33,668 nt of DNA from Alphaproteobacteria bacterium (GCA_027488965.1 JAIYAO010000099.1:1-33668); one strand, 5' to 3'; counted from the first letter of the stretch, positions 1-7,680 are shown. Program-made: numbers and translations. Notes: generated by a model from the sequence alone, not told the origin.

Positions 1-80
1 CGCTGTAGGATAAGCACGCGCGCGAGGCGAACTCAGCACAGCACCAAGAGCGGTTCTCGACCCGATCGTTCCAGCTCTTC

Positions 81-186
81 AGTCATTCCGGGGCGGCCGC
101 AGGCCGAACCCGGAACCCAGGCGTTCAAGCCCGCTTGCGCCCCTGGGTTCCGGGTTCATCGCGTGCCGCGATGCCCCGGAATGACT
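81..186. repeat. Long nested inverted-repeat element (REP-like)
   Basis: Two perfect 14-base inverted repeats are nested. The outer arms are AGTCATTCCGGGGC at 81-94 and its complement at 173-186. The inner arms are AACCCGGAACCCAG at 107-120 and its complement at 143-156. The whole can fold into a long hairpin or cruciform of about 106 bases. It lies in non-coding DNA downstream of a minus-strand gene. Dispersed palindromic elements with CATTCCGGGGC-like ends are familiar in alphaproteobacterial genomes, but no second copy is seen in this window, so calling it a dispersed repeat is an inference. Confidence 0.75.
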
Positions 187-235
187 GTGAACTCTGCATT
201 CAGCCCATCAGCCCCCGCCCGGCCCGCGCACAACG

Positions 236-266
236 AAAAAGGGCGCGGCCCCGCAAGACCGCGCCC
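236..266 (-). terminator. Rho-independent terminator after the DUF5367-like gene
   Basis: Read on the minus strand, an 8-bp GGGCGCGG/CCGCGCCC stem (arms at 259-266 and 241-248) is followed directly by five T residues (236-240). It lies 23 bases past the stop of the minus-strand membrane protein gene that ends at 289. Confidence 0.8.
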
Positions 267-288
267 CTGACCGTTGGTGTCGCTGCGT

Positions 289-678
289 TCAGGCGCCGTC
301 GGGCGCCGTGCGCAGGTGGGAAGAGAGGATGCCGGCCACGATCACCGCCGCGTAGCAGGCGAACATGAGGGCTGCGAACTCGTTGGCCAGCGCCGCTTCC
401 AGATTCGGATACATCACACCGAAGCTGTTGATCTGGTAGATGCCGATCAGCAGGCCGGGGACGGCGAACACGGAGGCCGCTTCGGACCGGTCGTTCGGGT
501 CCACCTTGAATACGATCAGCGCCACGTAGGTCAGGGCGAACAGCACCAGCGGCAGGATGAGGAACAGCCAGGTCACGCCGCCGGGACCGCTGTTGAAGAA
601 GGTCTCGCCCGCGAAGCGAAACGCCCCCGTGATGGCAAGCCAAATAACGAACCCGACAATCAGCCAGCGTGCGATCAT
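289..678 (-). CDS. Small four-helix membrane protein (DUF5367-like)
   Basis: A 129-residue integral membrane protein. About four hydrophobic segments are visible, near residues 3-23, 33-57, 68-85 and 98-118. The N-terminus, with an arginine at position 4 followed by VGFVIWLAITGAFRFAG, resembles the DUF5367 family of unknown function; this family call is from memory of its pattern. The ATG at 678 is preferred over one 39 bases upstream because a GGAGGGAG ribosome-binding site lies about 10 bases before it and the hydrophobic segment starts at once. The gene stands alone, with a terminator downstream and a divergent acyl-CoA dehydrogenase gene on the other side. No function can be assigned. Confidence 0.7.
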   Translation of the reverse strand: MIARWLIVGFVIWLAITGAFRFAGETFFNSGPGGVTWLFLILPLVLFALTYVALIVFKVDPNDRSEAASVFAVPGLLIGIYQINSFGVMYPNLEAALANEFAALMFACYAAVIVAGILSSHLRTAPDGA

Positions 679-803
679 GCGATGGTGCTCCCTCCGGCGT
701 GACAGCGAGTCACGCACACTGGATCGGGTAATTACGGGCGCTTAACTATGCCCGCAACCGGAATCGCCCCCGGAACGACATGGAACGCAGGGGGCGCGTC
801 TTT

Positions 804-817
804 TTCGCACGTGCGAA
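804..817. promoter_or_regulatory. 14-bp perfect palindrome in a divergent intergenic region
   Basis: TTCGCACGTGCGAA is a perfect palindrome with no spacer. It is located about 60 bases before the start of mcd and about 125 bases before the divergent membrane protein gene. This is a suitable place for a dimeric regulator binding site; no regulator is identified. Confidence 0.4.
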
Positions 818-877
818 GTCCAGGGTTCCGTGCTGACGTAGAGCAAGCCTAGACTACGGGTCCCGCAGGGAGCGACC

Positions 878-2527
878 ATGACCACCGACCTTATCGCCCG
901 GCTCGACGCCGCCGTGACCGCCGTGGACGCCTACGTGACCGCCGCCCGCAAGGCCGTGGCGGGGAAGGTGGCCGCGTCCGGCCGGATCGACCGCCGCGCG
1001 CTGGACGCCGAGCAGCATGTGGCCCATGGGCTCGCCTGGGTGGCGACCTACCTTGAGACGCTGCGCGAGACCGCCGGCTGGGCCCGCGCCCTCACGGCGG
1101 CCGGCCAGTTCGGCGAGACCGAGGCGCTGCTCTGCAAGGTGCTCTTCGCGGAGTATCTCGCCCAGCTGTCGGGCGGCCTGCCCATGACCCAGGTGGAGAT
1201 GATCCGCCCGGCCGATTTCGGCACGGAGGCGGAGGCCGCAGCACTCGCCGCCGTGGTGCGTCCGCTGGTGGCGGAGGGCTCCTCCCGCGAGACGAAGGCG
1301 GCGCTCGCGGCGCTGCTGGTCGGCGCCCGCCGCAAGGCCACCGTGGAGAACACCGGCCTCGATCCCGATTTCGAGATGGTGCGTGACCAGTTCCGCCGGT
1401 TCGCCGACGACCGCATAATGCCCCACGCCCACGGCTGGCACCTGCGCGACGAGCTGATCCCCATGGAGATCGTGGAGGAGATGGGCGAGCTCGGCGTGTT
1501 CGGCCTCACGATCCCGGAAGAGTATGGCGGCGCCGGCATGGGCAAGACCGCCATGTGCGTGGTGTCGGAAGAACTGTCGCGCGCGTGGATCGGCACCGGC
1601 TCCCTCGCCACGCGCAGCGAGATCGCCGCCGAACTGATCCTCACGGGCGGCACCGATGCGCAGAAGGACTTCTGGCTGCCCAAGATCGCCACGGCCGAAA
1701 TCCTGCCCACCGCCGTGTTCACCGAGCCGAACACCGGCTCCGACCTCGGCGCGCTCCGCACGCGCGGCGTGAAGGAGGGCGACAAGTACGTCGTCACCGG
1801 AAACAAGACGTGGATCACCCACGCCGCGCGCGCCGACCTGATGACGCTGCTCGTGCGCACCGATCCCGCCACCGACAACTTCAGCGGCCTGTCGATGCTG
1901 CTGGCGCCCAAGCCCCGCGGCGAGGCGGGCGTGGATTTTCCCGCCAAGGGGATGACGGGCGGCGAGATCGAGGTGCTCGGCTACCGGGGCATGAAGGAGT
2001 ACGAGATCGGCTTCGACGGCTTCACCGTGCCGGCGGCCAATCTCCTCGGCGGCGTGGAGGGACAGGGCTTCAAGCAGCTGATGGCGACGTTTGAAAGCGC
2101 GCGCATCCAGACGGCGGCGCGGGCGGTGGGCGTGGCGCAGTCGGCGTTCGAGCTGGGCCTCGGCTACGCGCTCGACCGCAAGCAGTTCGGCCACGAGATC
2201 TTCCAGTTCCCCCGCGTTGCCAACAAGCTGGTGATGATGGCGGCGGAGATCATGGCCGCGCGCCAGATCACGTATTTCGCCGCACGCCGGAAGGACAGCG
2301 GCAAGCGCTGCGATCTTGAAGCGGGCATGGCCAAGCTGCTCGCCGCGCGCGTGGCGTGGGCGGCGGCGGACAATGCGCTGCAGATCCACGGCGGCAACGG
2401 TTTTGCGCTGGAGTACGCCATCAGCCGCGTGCTGCAGGACGCGCGCATCCTCAACATCTTCGAGGGCGCCGGCGAAGTGCAGGCCATGGTGATCGCGCGG
2501 CGCCTGCTCGAAGACGGCGCCAATTGA
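878..2527 (+). CDS. mcd: (2S)-methylsuccinyl-CoA dehydrogenase-type acyl-CoA dehydrogenase
   Basis: A 549-residue flavoprotein, predicted to oxidise (2S)-methylsuccinyl-CoA to mesaconyl-CoA in the ethylmalonyl-CoA pathway for acetyl-CoA assimilation. Ordinary acyl-CoA dehydrogenases are about 380-400 residues. This one carries an extra N-terminal region of about 150 residues (ending near the KATVENTGLDPDFEMVRDQF stretch), a hallmark of the Mcd branch. The flavin and substrate region is visible as FTEPNTGSDLG and TGNKTWITHAARADLM. Near the C-terminus HGGNGFALEY is followed by DARILNIFEGAGEVQ, where Glu529 is the expected catalytic base. The start follows a GCAGGGAG site. No other pathway gene (ccr, ecm, mch) is in the window. 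A different substrate within the same extended subgroup is possible. Confidence 0.8.
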   Translation: MTTDLIARLDAAVTAVDAYVTAARKAVAGKVAASGRIDRRALDAEQHVAHGLAWVATYLETLRETAGWARALTAAGQFGETEALLCKVLFAEYLAQLSGGLPMTQVEMIRPADFGTEAEAAALAAVVRPLVAEGSSRETKAALAALLVGARRKATVENTGLDPDFEMVRDQFRRFADDRIMPHAHGWHLRDELIPMEIVEEMGELGVFGLTIPEEYGGAGMGKTAMCVVSEELSRAWIGTGSLATRSEIAAELILTGGTDAQKDFWLPKIATAEILPTAVFTEPNTGSDLGALRTRGVKEGDKYVVTGNKTWITHAARADLMTLLVRTDPATDNFSGLSMLLAPKPRGEAGVDFPAKGMTGGEIEVLGYRGMKEYEIGFDGFTVPAANLLGGVEGQGFKQLMATFESARIQTAARAVGVAQSAFELGLGYALDRKQFGHEIFQFPRVANKLVMMAAEIMAARQITYFAARRKDSGKRCDLEAGMAKLLAARVAWAAADNALQIHGGNGFALEYAISRVLQDARILNIFEGAGEVQAMVIARRLLEDGAN

Positions 2528-3015
2528 CGTCTCTGTCTGCGCGCGCCCAGACGGCCAAGCTCGGCTTCATGCAGTCGCGCCCCGGCCTCATGCGGTGGGC
2601 GCAGCTGATCGAGCGCGAGTGCGCCTCCACGGGCGAGGCGCCGTTGCAGGTGATGCGTGCGCACCTTGCGACGCTCGACCAGAAGGCGGGCGTGGTGGCG
2701 GGTCTTTCGGGATTTCTCGGCGCCGTCATCGCCTTCGTGGCGCCGGCCGTTCTGGCGGAGCCGCGCCAGGACACCGTGGTGATCTTCCTGGCGCTGTCGA
2801 CGTTCTCCACGGTGCTGGCGGCCAGCCACGCCGTAGAGGCGCTCGGGACGGCGGCCGGGCGTGAACTGGTCGACGCCGACCTCGAGACCTCCCGGATCGT
2901 GCGCCTGGCGCAGCGCGCCGCCAACCACACGGTGAGCGTCCGCTACCTGCAGGCGGCGGCCGCGGGCCTGGGGCTTCTGTCGGGGGCCTACTTCTCGGAC
3001 TACATGCCGTTCTGA
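2524..3015 (+). CDS. Small membrane protein of unknown function
   Basis: Predicted product of 163 residues if started at the TTG that overlaps the mcd stop (TTGA), or 148 residues from the ATG at 2569. The start is uncertain and neither has a strong ribosome-binding site. After a charged N-terminal helix (LIERECASTGEA) there are hydrophobic segments AGVVAGLSGFLGAVIAFVAP, VVIFLALSTFSTVLAASHAV and YLQAAAAGLGLLSGAYF, separated by a polar helix. The pattern of an acidic-KA motif (DQKAGVVAGLSGFLG) opening the first helix pair is loosely like Pycsar-type transmembrane effectors (DUF5706), but no cyclase is adjacent and the match is weak. It probably shares the mcd transcript. Confidence 0.6.
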   Translation: MTSLSARAQTAKLGFMQSRPGLMRWAQLIERECASTGEAPLQVMRAHLATLDQKAGVVAGLSGFLGAVIAFVAPAVLAEPRQDTVVIFLALSTFSTVLAASHAVEALGTAAGRELVDADLETSRIVRLAQRAANHTVSVRYLQAAAAGLGLLSGAYFSDYMPF

Positions 3016-3058
3016 AGCCGGGCACGGTTTGTCAACCAGACGGTGCTAGCATCCCGCA

Positions 3059-3319
3059 ATGATCCGCGGGCTCTTCCTTCTCGCATTTCTCGCTGCGTGC
3101 GGCGGCCCGCCCGTCGCGCAAGAGTATCCTGCAGAGGCGCGGGCGCGCTTTGCGGAAGGGTGCCCCACGGGCGATCCCAAATGCGACTGCGCCTGGGACA
3201 TGCTCACCCGCACCATGACGTTCGAGGAGTACGAAGCGGCCATGGACCGCTACAGCGCCGAAGGGCTGATGGACCCCCGCCTCACCGCGGCGCGGCTGGA
3301 GTGCCGGGAGGCGACGTAG
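3059..3319 (+). CDS. Small cysteine-rich lipoprotein of unknown function
   Basis: An 86-residue protein with a short signal peptide and a lipobox LAAC (residues 11-14), so Cys14 is the probable lipidation site. The mature part has four further cysteines (35, 42, 44 and 82), including a CDC pair, consistent with disulfides in the periplasm. I do not recognise the family. It is convergent with recR: its stop is immediately next to the recR stop, with no intergenic base. Composition matches the neighbours and the start has only a modest ribosome-binding site. Confidence 0.6.
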   Translation: MIRGLFLLAFLAACGGPPVAQEYPAEARARFAEGCPTGDPKCDCAWDMLTRTMTFEEYEAAMDRYSAEGLMDPRLTAARLECREAT

Positions 3320-3934
3320 TCAGAACGGCCGCCGCGACGTGAGCGCCGCCAGCAGCGTGCCCTCGTCCAGCAACTCAAGCTCCCCGCCCACGGGCACGCC
3401 GTGCGCCAGCCGCGTCACCGCAACATCCACGCCCTGGAGCCGCTCCGTGAGGTAGTGCGCGGTGGTCTGCCCATCGACGGTGGCGTTGAGGGCGATGATC
3501 ACCTCGCGCACTTCAGGGGCGGCGGCGCGCTCCACCAGCTTGCCCACGCGCAGGTCTTCCGGGCGCACGCCGTCCAGCGCCGACAGCACGCCGCCCAGCA
3601 CATGGTAGCGCCCGCGGAACACGCCCGCCCGCTCCAACGCCCACACATCGCCCACTTCGCCCACGACGCAGATGAGGCCCTGGTCGCGGGTGGGGGAAGC
3701 GCAGATGGCGCAGGGGTCCATGGCGTCGAGCGACCCGCACGCGCTGCACGCCTTCACCTTCTCGCTCGCCTCCACCAGCGCCTGCGCCAGCGGCGCCAGC
3801 AGCGTGTCGCGCTTCTTCAGCAGCGCCAGCGCCGCCCGCTGCGCGCTGCGCCGGCCGAGGCCCGGCACCTTGGCCAGCAGGTCGATGAGCTTCTCGATCT
3901 CGGGACTGACGGAGGGAAGGCGGGAACTGCGCAT
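3320..3934 (-). CDS. recR: Recombination mediator RecR
   Basis: Predicted 204-residue RecR, which works with RecO/RecF to load RecA on gapped DNA. Order of features: helix-hairpin-helix [18 protein letters not shown] (about 22-39), a C4 zinc finger with Cys63, Cys66, Cys75 and Cys78, and a Toprim domain opening with [14 protein letters not shown], followed by the conserved end [17 protein letters not shown]. The length is normal for the family. The ATG shares one base with the stop of the upstream PIN-like gene (TGATG). A GGAGGC ribosome-binding site lies inside the 3' end of that gene, so recR translation is likely coupled to it. It is the last gene of the dnaX-ybaB-recR transcript. Confidence 0.95.
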   Translation of the reverse strand: MRSSRLPSVSPEIEKLIDLLAKVPGLGRRSAQRAALALLKKRDTLLAPLAQALVEASEKVKACSACGSLDAMDPCAICASPTRDQGLICVVGEVGDVWALERAGVFRGRYHVLGGVLSALDGVRPEDLRVGKLVERAAAPEVREVIIALNATVDGQTTAHYLTERLQGVDVAVTRLAHGVPVGGELELLDEGTLLAALTSRRPF

Positions 3935-4260
3935 CAGCGATCGCCTCCGACGAGGGTCGCTGCACCCTTGCTGCATGTTGGGAGCGCTGCGAGCAGCGCC
4001 GGCACGAGAGGCAGCATGTCCTTGATCCGGTTGCTCGGCGCCACGAGCACCACCACGGCCAAGTCCAGGCCCGACAGGTTCTGCTGGTGGCGGAGGTTCT
4101 GGTCGACCGTGAGAAACACGTCGAAATCGCCTGCGCACAGGGCGAGGAGTGCGCCGTTCTTGATCGACGTCCACCCCATCTGCCGGGCTGTGCGTACATC
4201 GTGGCCGGCGATGTGGCGCAAGATCCGCGTATTCACGCACTCATCGAGAAAGATCTTCAC
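3934..4260 (-). CDS. DUF5615 PIN-like protein, probable toxin
   Basis: A 108-residue protein of the DUF5615 PIN-like (Mut7-C-like) type. The N-terminal FLDECVN (Asp6, Glu7) and the later [14 protein letters not shown] (Asp47, Asp53) fit the acidic metal-binding positions of PIN nucleases. Family members commonly pair with DUF433 antitoxins, as in the mycobacterial VapBC45 type; here the DUF433 gene is directly upstream. The start is GTG, overlapping the antitoxin stop by four bases (GTGA), and its own stop overlaps the recR start. By family knowledge it is a putative RNase toxin; activity is inferred. Its place inside the dnaX-ybaB-recR operon is unusual. Confidence 0.8.
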   Translation of the reverse strand: MKIFLDECVNTRILRHIAGHDVRTARQMGWTSIKNGALLALCAGDFDVFLTVDQNLRHQQNLSGLDLAVVVLVAPSNRIKDMLPLVPALLAALPTCSKGAATLVGGDR

Positions 4261-4466
4261 GGCAATGTTTCGAGCAATCGGTGCGTGGCGTCCTCGAGAA
4301 AAGCGATCACCTGTTCGCGGCTGACCGTGGGAAAGCCGTCCAGAAAGTCGTCGATGGTTTCCCCGCCCTCGATGTGGTCGAGCAAGGCCTGCACAGGCAC
4401 GCGGGTGCCGGAGAAGACCGCGGCGCCGCTCATGATCTCGGGGTCGCGCGAAACGACGGTCGACAT
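4257..4466 (-). CDS. DUF433 antitoxin-like protein
   Basis: A 69-residue DUF433 protein. Diagnostic stretches are SRDPEIMSGAAVFSGTRVPV, LLDHIEGGETIDDFLDGFP and VSREQVIAFLEDA. This winged-helix-like family is usually an antitoxin for DUF5615 PIN-like proteins. It starts 14 bases after the ybaB stop with a GAGAGG site, and its TGA overlaps the GTG of the DUF5615 gene by four bases. It probably neutralises that protein and may bind DNA; autoregulation is doubtful because it has no obvious promoter of its own. Confidence 0.85.
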   Translation of the reverse strand: MSTVVSRDPEIMSGAAVFSGTRVPVQALLDHIEGGETIDDFLDGFPTVSREQVIAFLEDATHRLLETLP

Positions 4467-4480
4467 GGGCGTCGCCCCTC

Positions 4481-4804
4481 TCAGAACGGCATCTTGAAGC
4501 CGGGCAGCATGCCCATGCCCGAGGTGGCGGACTTGAACTCCTCGTTCTGCGCCTCCTCCAGCTTGCGGCGCGCGTCGTCGTGGGCGGCCTTCACGAGGTC
4601 CTCCACGATCTCCTTCTCCTCCGGCTTCATCAGCGAGGCATCGATGACGATGGAGAGCAGCGCGGTCTTGCCGGTGAGCCGCACCTTCACGAGGCCGCCG
4701 CCGGCGGTGCCTTCCACCTCCATGGCCTCCAGCTTCGCCTGCGCCTCGGCGATCTTGGCCTGCATGGCCTGCGCCTGGCGCATGATCTGGGAAATGTCCT
4801 TCAT
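4481..4804 (-). CDS. ybaB: YbaB/EbfC nucleoid-associated protein
   Basis: A 107-residue small dimeric DNA-binding protein of the YbaB/EbfC family. The N-terminal helix carries DISQIMRQAQAMQAKIAEAQ, then the family core GTAGGGLVKVRLTGK and the second helix ending EEFKSATSGMGMLPGFKMPF. Its role is broad nucleoid association, and it is linked by conserved gene order to dnaX and recR. The ATG lies one base past the dnaX stop with an AAGGAAGG ribosome-binding site, so translation is likely coupled to dnaX. The usual neighbour recR is displaced downstream by the DUF433/DUF5615 pair. Confidence 0.93.
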   Translation of the reverse strand: MKDISQIMRQAQAMQAKIAEAQAKLEAMEVEGTAGGGLVKVRLTGKTALLSIVIDASLMKPEEKEIVEDLVKAAHDDARRKLEEAQNEEFKSATSGMGMLPGFKMPF

Positions 4805-4805
4805 C

Positions 4806-6488
4806 TCAACCTTCCTTGCGGCGTGAACGGGGGGCGGGGCGCAGCGGCACGACTTCGCCGGCCGTGGCGGGATCGGGCTTCTTCCAGTCGACGATCTCGG
4901 CGTCGGGGAACGCTGCCAGCGCGTCCGCCACGAACGGGTGGCGCTTCAGGTCTTCCAGCGCGGCGGCGCGTTCCTTCGCGCGCCGTTCGGCGAAGCTCTC
5001 CACGCCCGTGGCGGCGTCGGCGCGCACTTCCCAGAGCGCCCCTGTCCAGTCGAGCAGCCGGCGGGCGAGCCGCGCGGGGACCTCCTCCGGCATGCCGGGC
5101 GCCGGCGCAAACACGATCACGCCGGGCGCGAACGACGACAGCCGCACATAGCGTTCCACCGCGATCTGGAGATCGACGTCGCGATGCGCCTCGATGAGGG
5201 CCAGAACGTCGTCGAAGCTGTTGATGGTGGGGGTTTCGGCGCGCGGGCCTTCCGGGGCGCCCGGTGCGCGCGTCTGAAGGCTCGCCACGCCCGGTCCGCC
5301 GCGCAACATGCGCGCGATCTCTTCCGGCGGCGGCAGGGAAGCGGCCGCGCACAGGCGCACCAGCGCCATCTCCGCCGCAGCGATCGGTTCCGGCGCGCGG
5401 ACCGCTTCTTCCAGCGCCTTCAGCAGCATCTGCCAGAGGCGCGAGAGCGCGGCGGGCGACGTGGCGGCGGCGATGGCGCGCAGCCGCTGCGCCCAGTCCT
5501 GGCCGCCGACGATGCGCGCCTCGGGCCCCAGCGCCTGTACGCGCGCGGCCTCGTGCGCCATCTCCAGCAGGTCGCGCAGCACCAGCGCGGGATCGGCGCC
5601 GCTGTCGTACTGGGTCCTGATCTCCGTGAGCGCGGCCTTCGCATCGCCCGCCAGCACCGCATCGAACAGGTCCGCCACGCGCAGGCGATCGGCAAGGCCC
5701 AGCATCTCGCGCACATCGGCGGCGGAGACGGGGGCGGCGCCGCCCTTCTGCACGATGGCCTGGTCGAGCAGCGAAAGGCCGTCGCGCACCGAGCCTTCGG
5801 CGGCGCGCGCCACCAGCGCGAGGCCGTCCGGCTCCACGTTGACGCCCTCCTTCGCGCAGATGCGCGCGAGGTGCGCGGCGAGTTCGTCGGGCGCGATGCG
5901 CTTGAGGTCGAACCGCTGGCAGCGCGACAGCACCGTCACCGGCACCTTGCGGATCTCCGTGGTGGCGAAGATGAACTTCACGTGCGGGGGCGGTTCTTCC
6001 AGCGTCTTCAAGAGGCCGTTGAAGGCCTGGTTCGACAGCATGTGCACTTCGTCGATGATGTAGACCTTGGTGCGCGCCGAGACGGGCGCGTAGCGCACGC
6101 CCTCCTGCAGCTCGCGGATGTCGCCGATGCCCGTGCGGGAGGCCGCGTCCATCTCGAACACGTCGGGGTGGCGGCTTTCCATGATCTCGCGGCAGTGGAT
6201 GCCCAGCGGATCGAGCGTCACCGATGGGCCGTCCACCGTGGCGGACTTGTAGTTGAGGGCCCGCGCCAGCAGGCGCGCGGTGGTGGTTTTGCCGACGCCG
6301 CGCACCCCGGTGAGGATGTAGGCGTGGGGGATGCGGTTCAGCGCGAAGGAATTGGCGATGGTGCGCACCATCGCGTCCTGGCCGATGAGATCCTCGAAGG
6401 TGCGCGGGCGGTACTTCCGCGCGAGCACGAGGTAGCCGCCCGCCGGCTTGGCGTCTGCGAACAGGGCGGGGGCGGAATCATCGCTCAT
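4806..6488 (-). CDS. dnaX: DNA polymerase III subunits gamma/tau
   Basis: Predicted 560-residue clamp-loader ATPase. Features: Walker A GVRGVGKT (61-68), Walker B VYIIDEVHM (142-150), sensor 1 FIFATTEIRKVP, and the SRC motif (188-190), followed by the clamp-loader lid and collar domains and a variable C-terminal tau-like region. The zinc module of the E. coli protein is reduced to a single cysteine (Cys99), as I recall is common in alphaproteobacterial DnaX. I see no A-rich slippery heptamer, so no programmed frameshift is suggested. The ATG at 6488 is preferred over in-frame ATGs up to 39 bases upstream because family members begin close to it. First gene of the dnaX-ybaB-TA-recR unit. Confidence 0.93.
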   Translation of the reverse strand: MSDDSAPALFADAKPAGGYLVLARKYRPRTFEDLIGQDAMVRTIANSFALNRIPHAYILTGVRGVGKTTTARLLARALNYKSATVDGPSVTLDPLGIHCREIMESRHPDVFEMDAASRTGIGDIRELQEGVRYAPVSARTKVYIIDEVHMLSNQAFNGLLKTLEEPPPHVKFIFATTEIRKVPVTVLSRCQRFDLKRIAPDELAAHLARICAKEGVNVEPDGLALVARAAEGSVRDGLSLLDQAIVQKGGAAPVSAADVREMLGLADRLRVADLFDAVLAGDAKAALTEIRTQYDSGADPALVLRDLLEMAHEAARVQALGPEARIVGGQDWAQRLRAIAAATSPAALSRLWQMLLKALEEAVRAPEPIAAAEMALVRLCAAASLPPPEEIARMLRGGPGVASLQTRAPGAPEGPRAETPTINSFDDVLALIEAHRDVDLQIAVERYVRLSSFAPGVIVFAPAPGMPEEVPARLARRLLDWTGALWEVRADAATGVESFAERRAKERAAALEDLKRHPFVADALAAFPDAEIVDWKKPDPATAGEVVPLRPAPRSRRKEG

Positions 6489-6573
6489 GGCTTCCACCAC
6501 CATATAGGGGGCGGCGGGCAGGGCCAAACCGCGCCCCCCGACGGCCTTCGGCCGCCACTTCCCCCGCGTGCGG

Positions 6574-6924
6574 TCAGTAGAAGAACCGCTCCTCGGTCAC
6601 CTTGCCGTTGCGCACGGTGTAGAGCCCGACTTCCTCCATCTGGATACGCTGGCCGCTTTCCTTCTGGGTGACGTCGATCCTGAACACGAGGGCGAACTGG
6701 TCGCCGTTCACGAACGGCCCCTGGACCTCGTAGGCGTGGACCTCGTGCGCGCCGAACCACCAGACGCTCTTGCCGTGCACGGCCTCGCGCCCCTCGAGGC
6801 GGGCCATGGGGCCGTCCATGTTCTCGATGCTGACGACATCCTCCGACCACATCGCCTCCGCGGCGGCGTAGTCTTGGCGACGCAGGGCCTCGGTGAAGGT
6901 TTTGGCGGTGTCCGTGATGGCCAT
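6574..6924 (-). CDS. SnoaL/NTF2-like small protein
   Basis: A 116-residue protein with the NTF2-like alpha+beta-barrel pattern: an N-terminal helix pair (TFTEALRRQDYAAAEAMWSE), then VVSIENMDGPMARLEGREAV, then alternating strands ending VGLYTVRNGKVTEERFFY. SnoaL-like and DUF4440-like proteins include isomerases, hydratases and non-enzymatic binders, so no substrate is assigned. The ATG at 6924 is chosen over one at 6951 because a GGAG site lies about nine bases before it. It is preceded on the same strand by a TetR regulator gene 90 bases upstream, which could control it. Confidence 0.75.
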   Translation of the reverse strand: MAITDTAKTFTEALRRQDYAAAEAMWSEDVVSIENMDGPMARLEGREAVHGKSVWWFGAHEVHAYEVQGPFVNGDQFALVFRIDVTQKESGQRIQMEEVGLYTVRNGKVTEERFFY

Positions 6925-7014
6925 GGGCGAGCTCCGGAGTGCTGAGAACAAAAAGGGTACATCATGGGCGGACGCCGGGCAAGCCGGATGCGGCGGACGA
7001 CAGCCGCGCTGCGG

Positions 7015-7641
7015 CTACCGTCCGGCGAACACCAGCCGGACGTAGGTCCGGTAAAGCATGATCTGGCGGGGCAGCAGGGCCGCATCGCCGAACGACCGCG
7101 TCTGGATGATGCCGCCGTCCATGACGGCGCTCAGCATGTCGGCCATCGCGTCGAGATCGACCTCCACCTGCGGCGGGTAGCGCGCCACGATCGCGTCCAG
7201 CCGCGTCCGGAACGTCCGCCGCAGCGTCAGGTGGAATGTGCGCAGCAGGGCGCGCAGGTCGTCGTTCAGCAGCTGCTGCTGATAGGCGTAGGAGGCGACG
7301 ATGCAGCCCGGATGGCCGCCGGGCAGCGCGTCGGCGAGGTCGGCGAGAAGCTTCAGGAAGATGAGGAAGCCGTGCAGCGGATCGTCGTTGAGCGCGTCGG
7401 CCTGCACGAACAGCCCGTCGATCAGCTCGGCCTCGCGCGCGATATAGCGCTCGATCAGCGCCTTCGCGAGATCGTTCTTGTCCCGGAAGTGATAGAAGAA
7501 ACCGCTCTTGGTGATGCCGGCGGCGGCGATCAGCTCCTCGATGGAGGTCGCGGCGAACCCCTTCGCCAGCACCGCGTCCTCGGCGAGGTCGAGGAGGCGC
7601 TGGCGCGTCTGGCCGCCCTTGCTGAGAACTCTCACGGTCAT
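7015..7641 (-). CDS. TetR/AcrR family regulator
   Basis: A 208-residue one-component repressor. The N-terminal helix-turn-helix is clear: RQRLLDLAEDAVLAKGFAAT, then IEELIAAAGITKSGFFYHF, then RDKNDLAKALIERYIAREAE. The C-terminal ligand domain (about 60-208) is typical of TetR_C regulators of fatty-acid-like or aromatic ligands, with no close match that I can name. The ATG at 7641 is preferred to one 27 bases upstream because the helix-turn-helix then starts at the usual distance. It is divergent from the microprotein-TPR-hydrolase genes across 227 bases, with an imperfect dyad at 7662-7680 close to its start. Confidence 0.88.
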   Translation of the reverse strand: MTVRVLSKGGQTRQRLLDLAEDAVLAKGFAATSIEELIAAAGITKSGFFYHFRDKNDLAKALIERYIAREAELIDGLFVQADALNDDPLHGFLIFLKLLADLADALPGGHPGCIVASYAYQQQLLNDDLRALLRTFHLTLRRTFRTRLDAIVARYPPQVEVDLDAMADMLSAVMDGGIIQTRSFGDAALLPRQIMLYRTYVRLVFAGR

Positions 7642-7661
7642 GGCGAAACCATACCACAGGT

Positions 7662-7680
7662 ACAGCACCGCCGGTGCAGT
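7662..7680. promoter_or_regulatory. Imperfect dyad, possible TetR operator
   Basis: ACAGCACC and GGTGCAGT flank three bases, a 19-base dyad with one mismatch. It sits 21 bases upstream of the TetR gene start, in the divergent region before the microprotein-TPR-hydrolase genes. The position fits an autoregulatory operator. The match to any known TetR site is not established. Confidence 0.3.

Noticed and set aside
854-2389. 511-residue minus-strand open frame
   Set aside because: It lies antisense to mcd, is rich in His, Arg, Gly and Ala with no motif, and has the look of an open frame caused by high GC at the third position.
2600-3015. Pycsar defence system
   Set aside because: Only a faint resemblance in the membrane protein; no nucleotide cyclase gene is adjacent, which defines the system.
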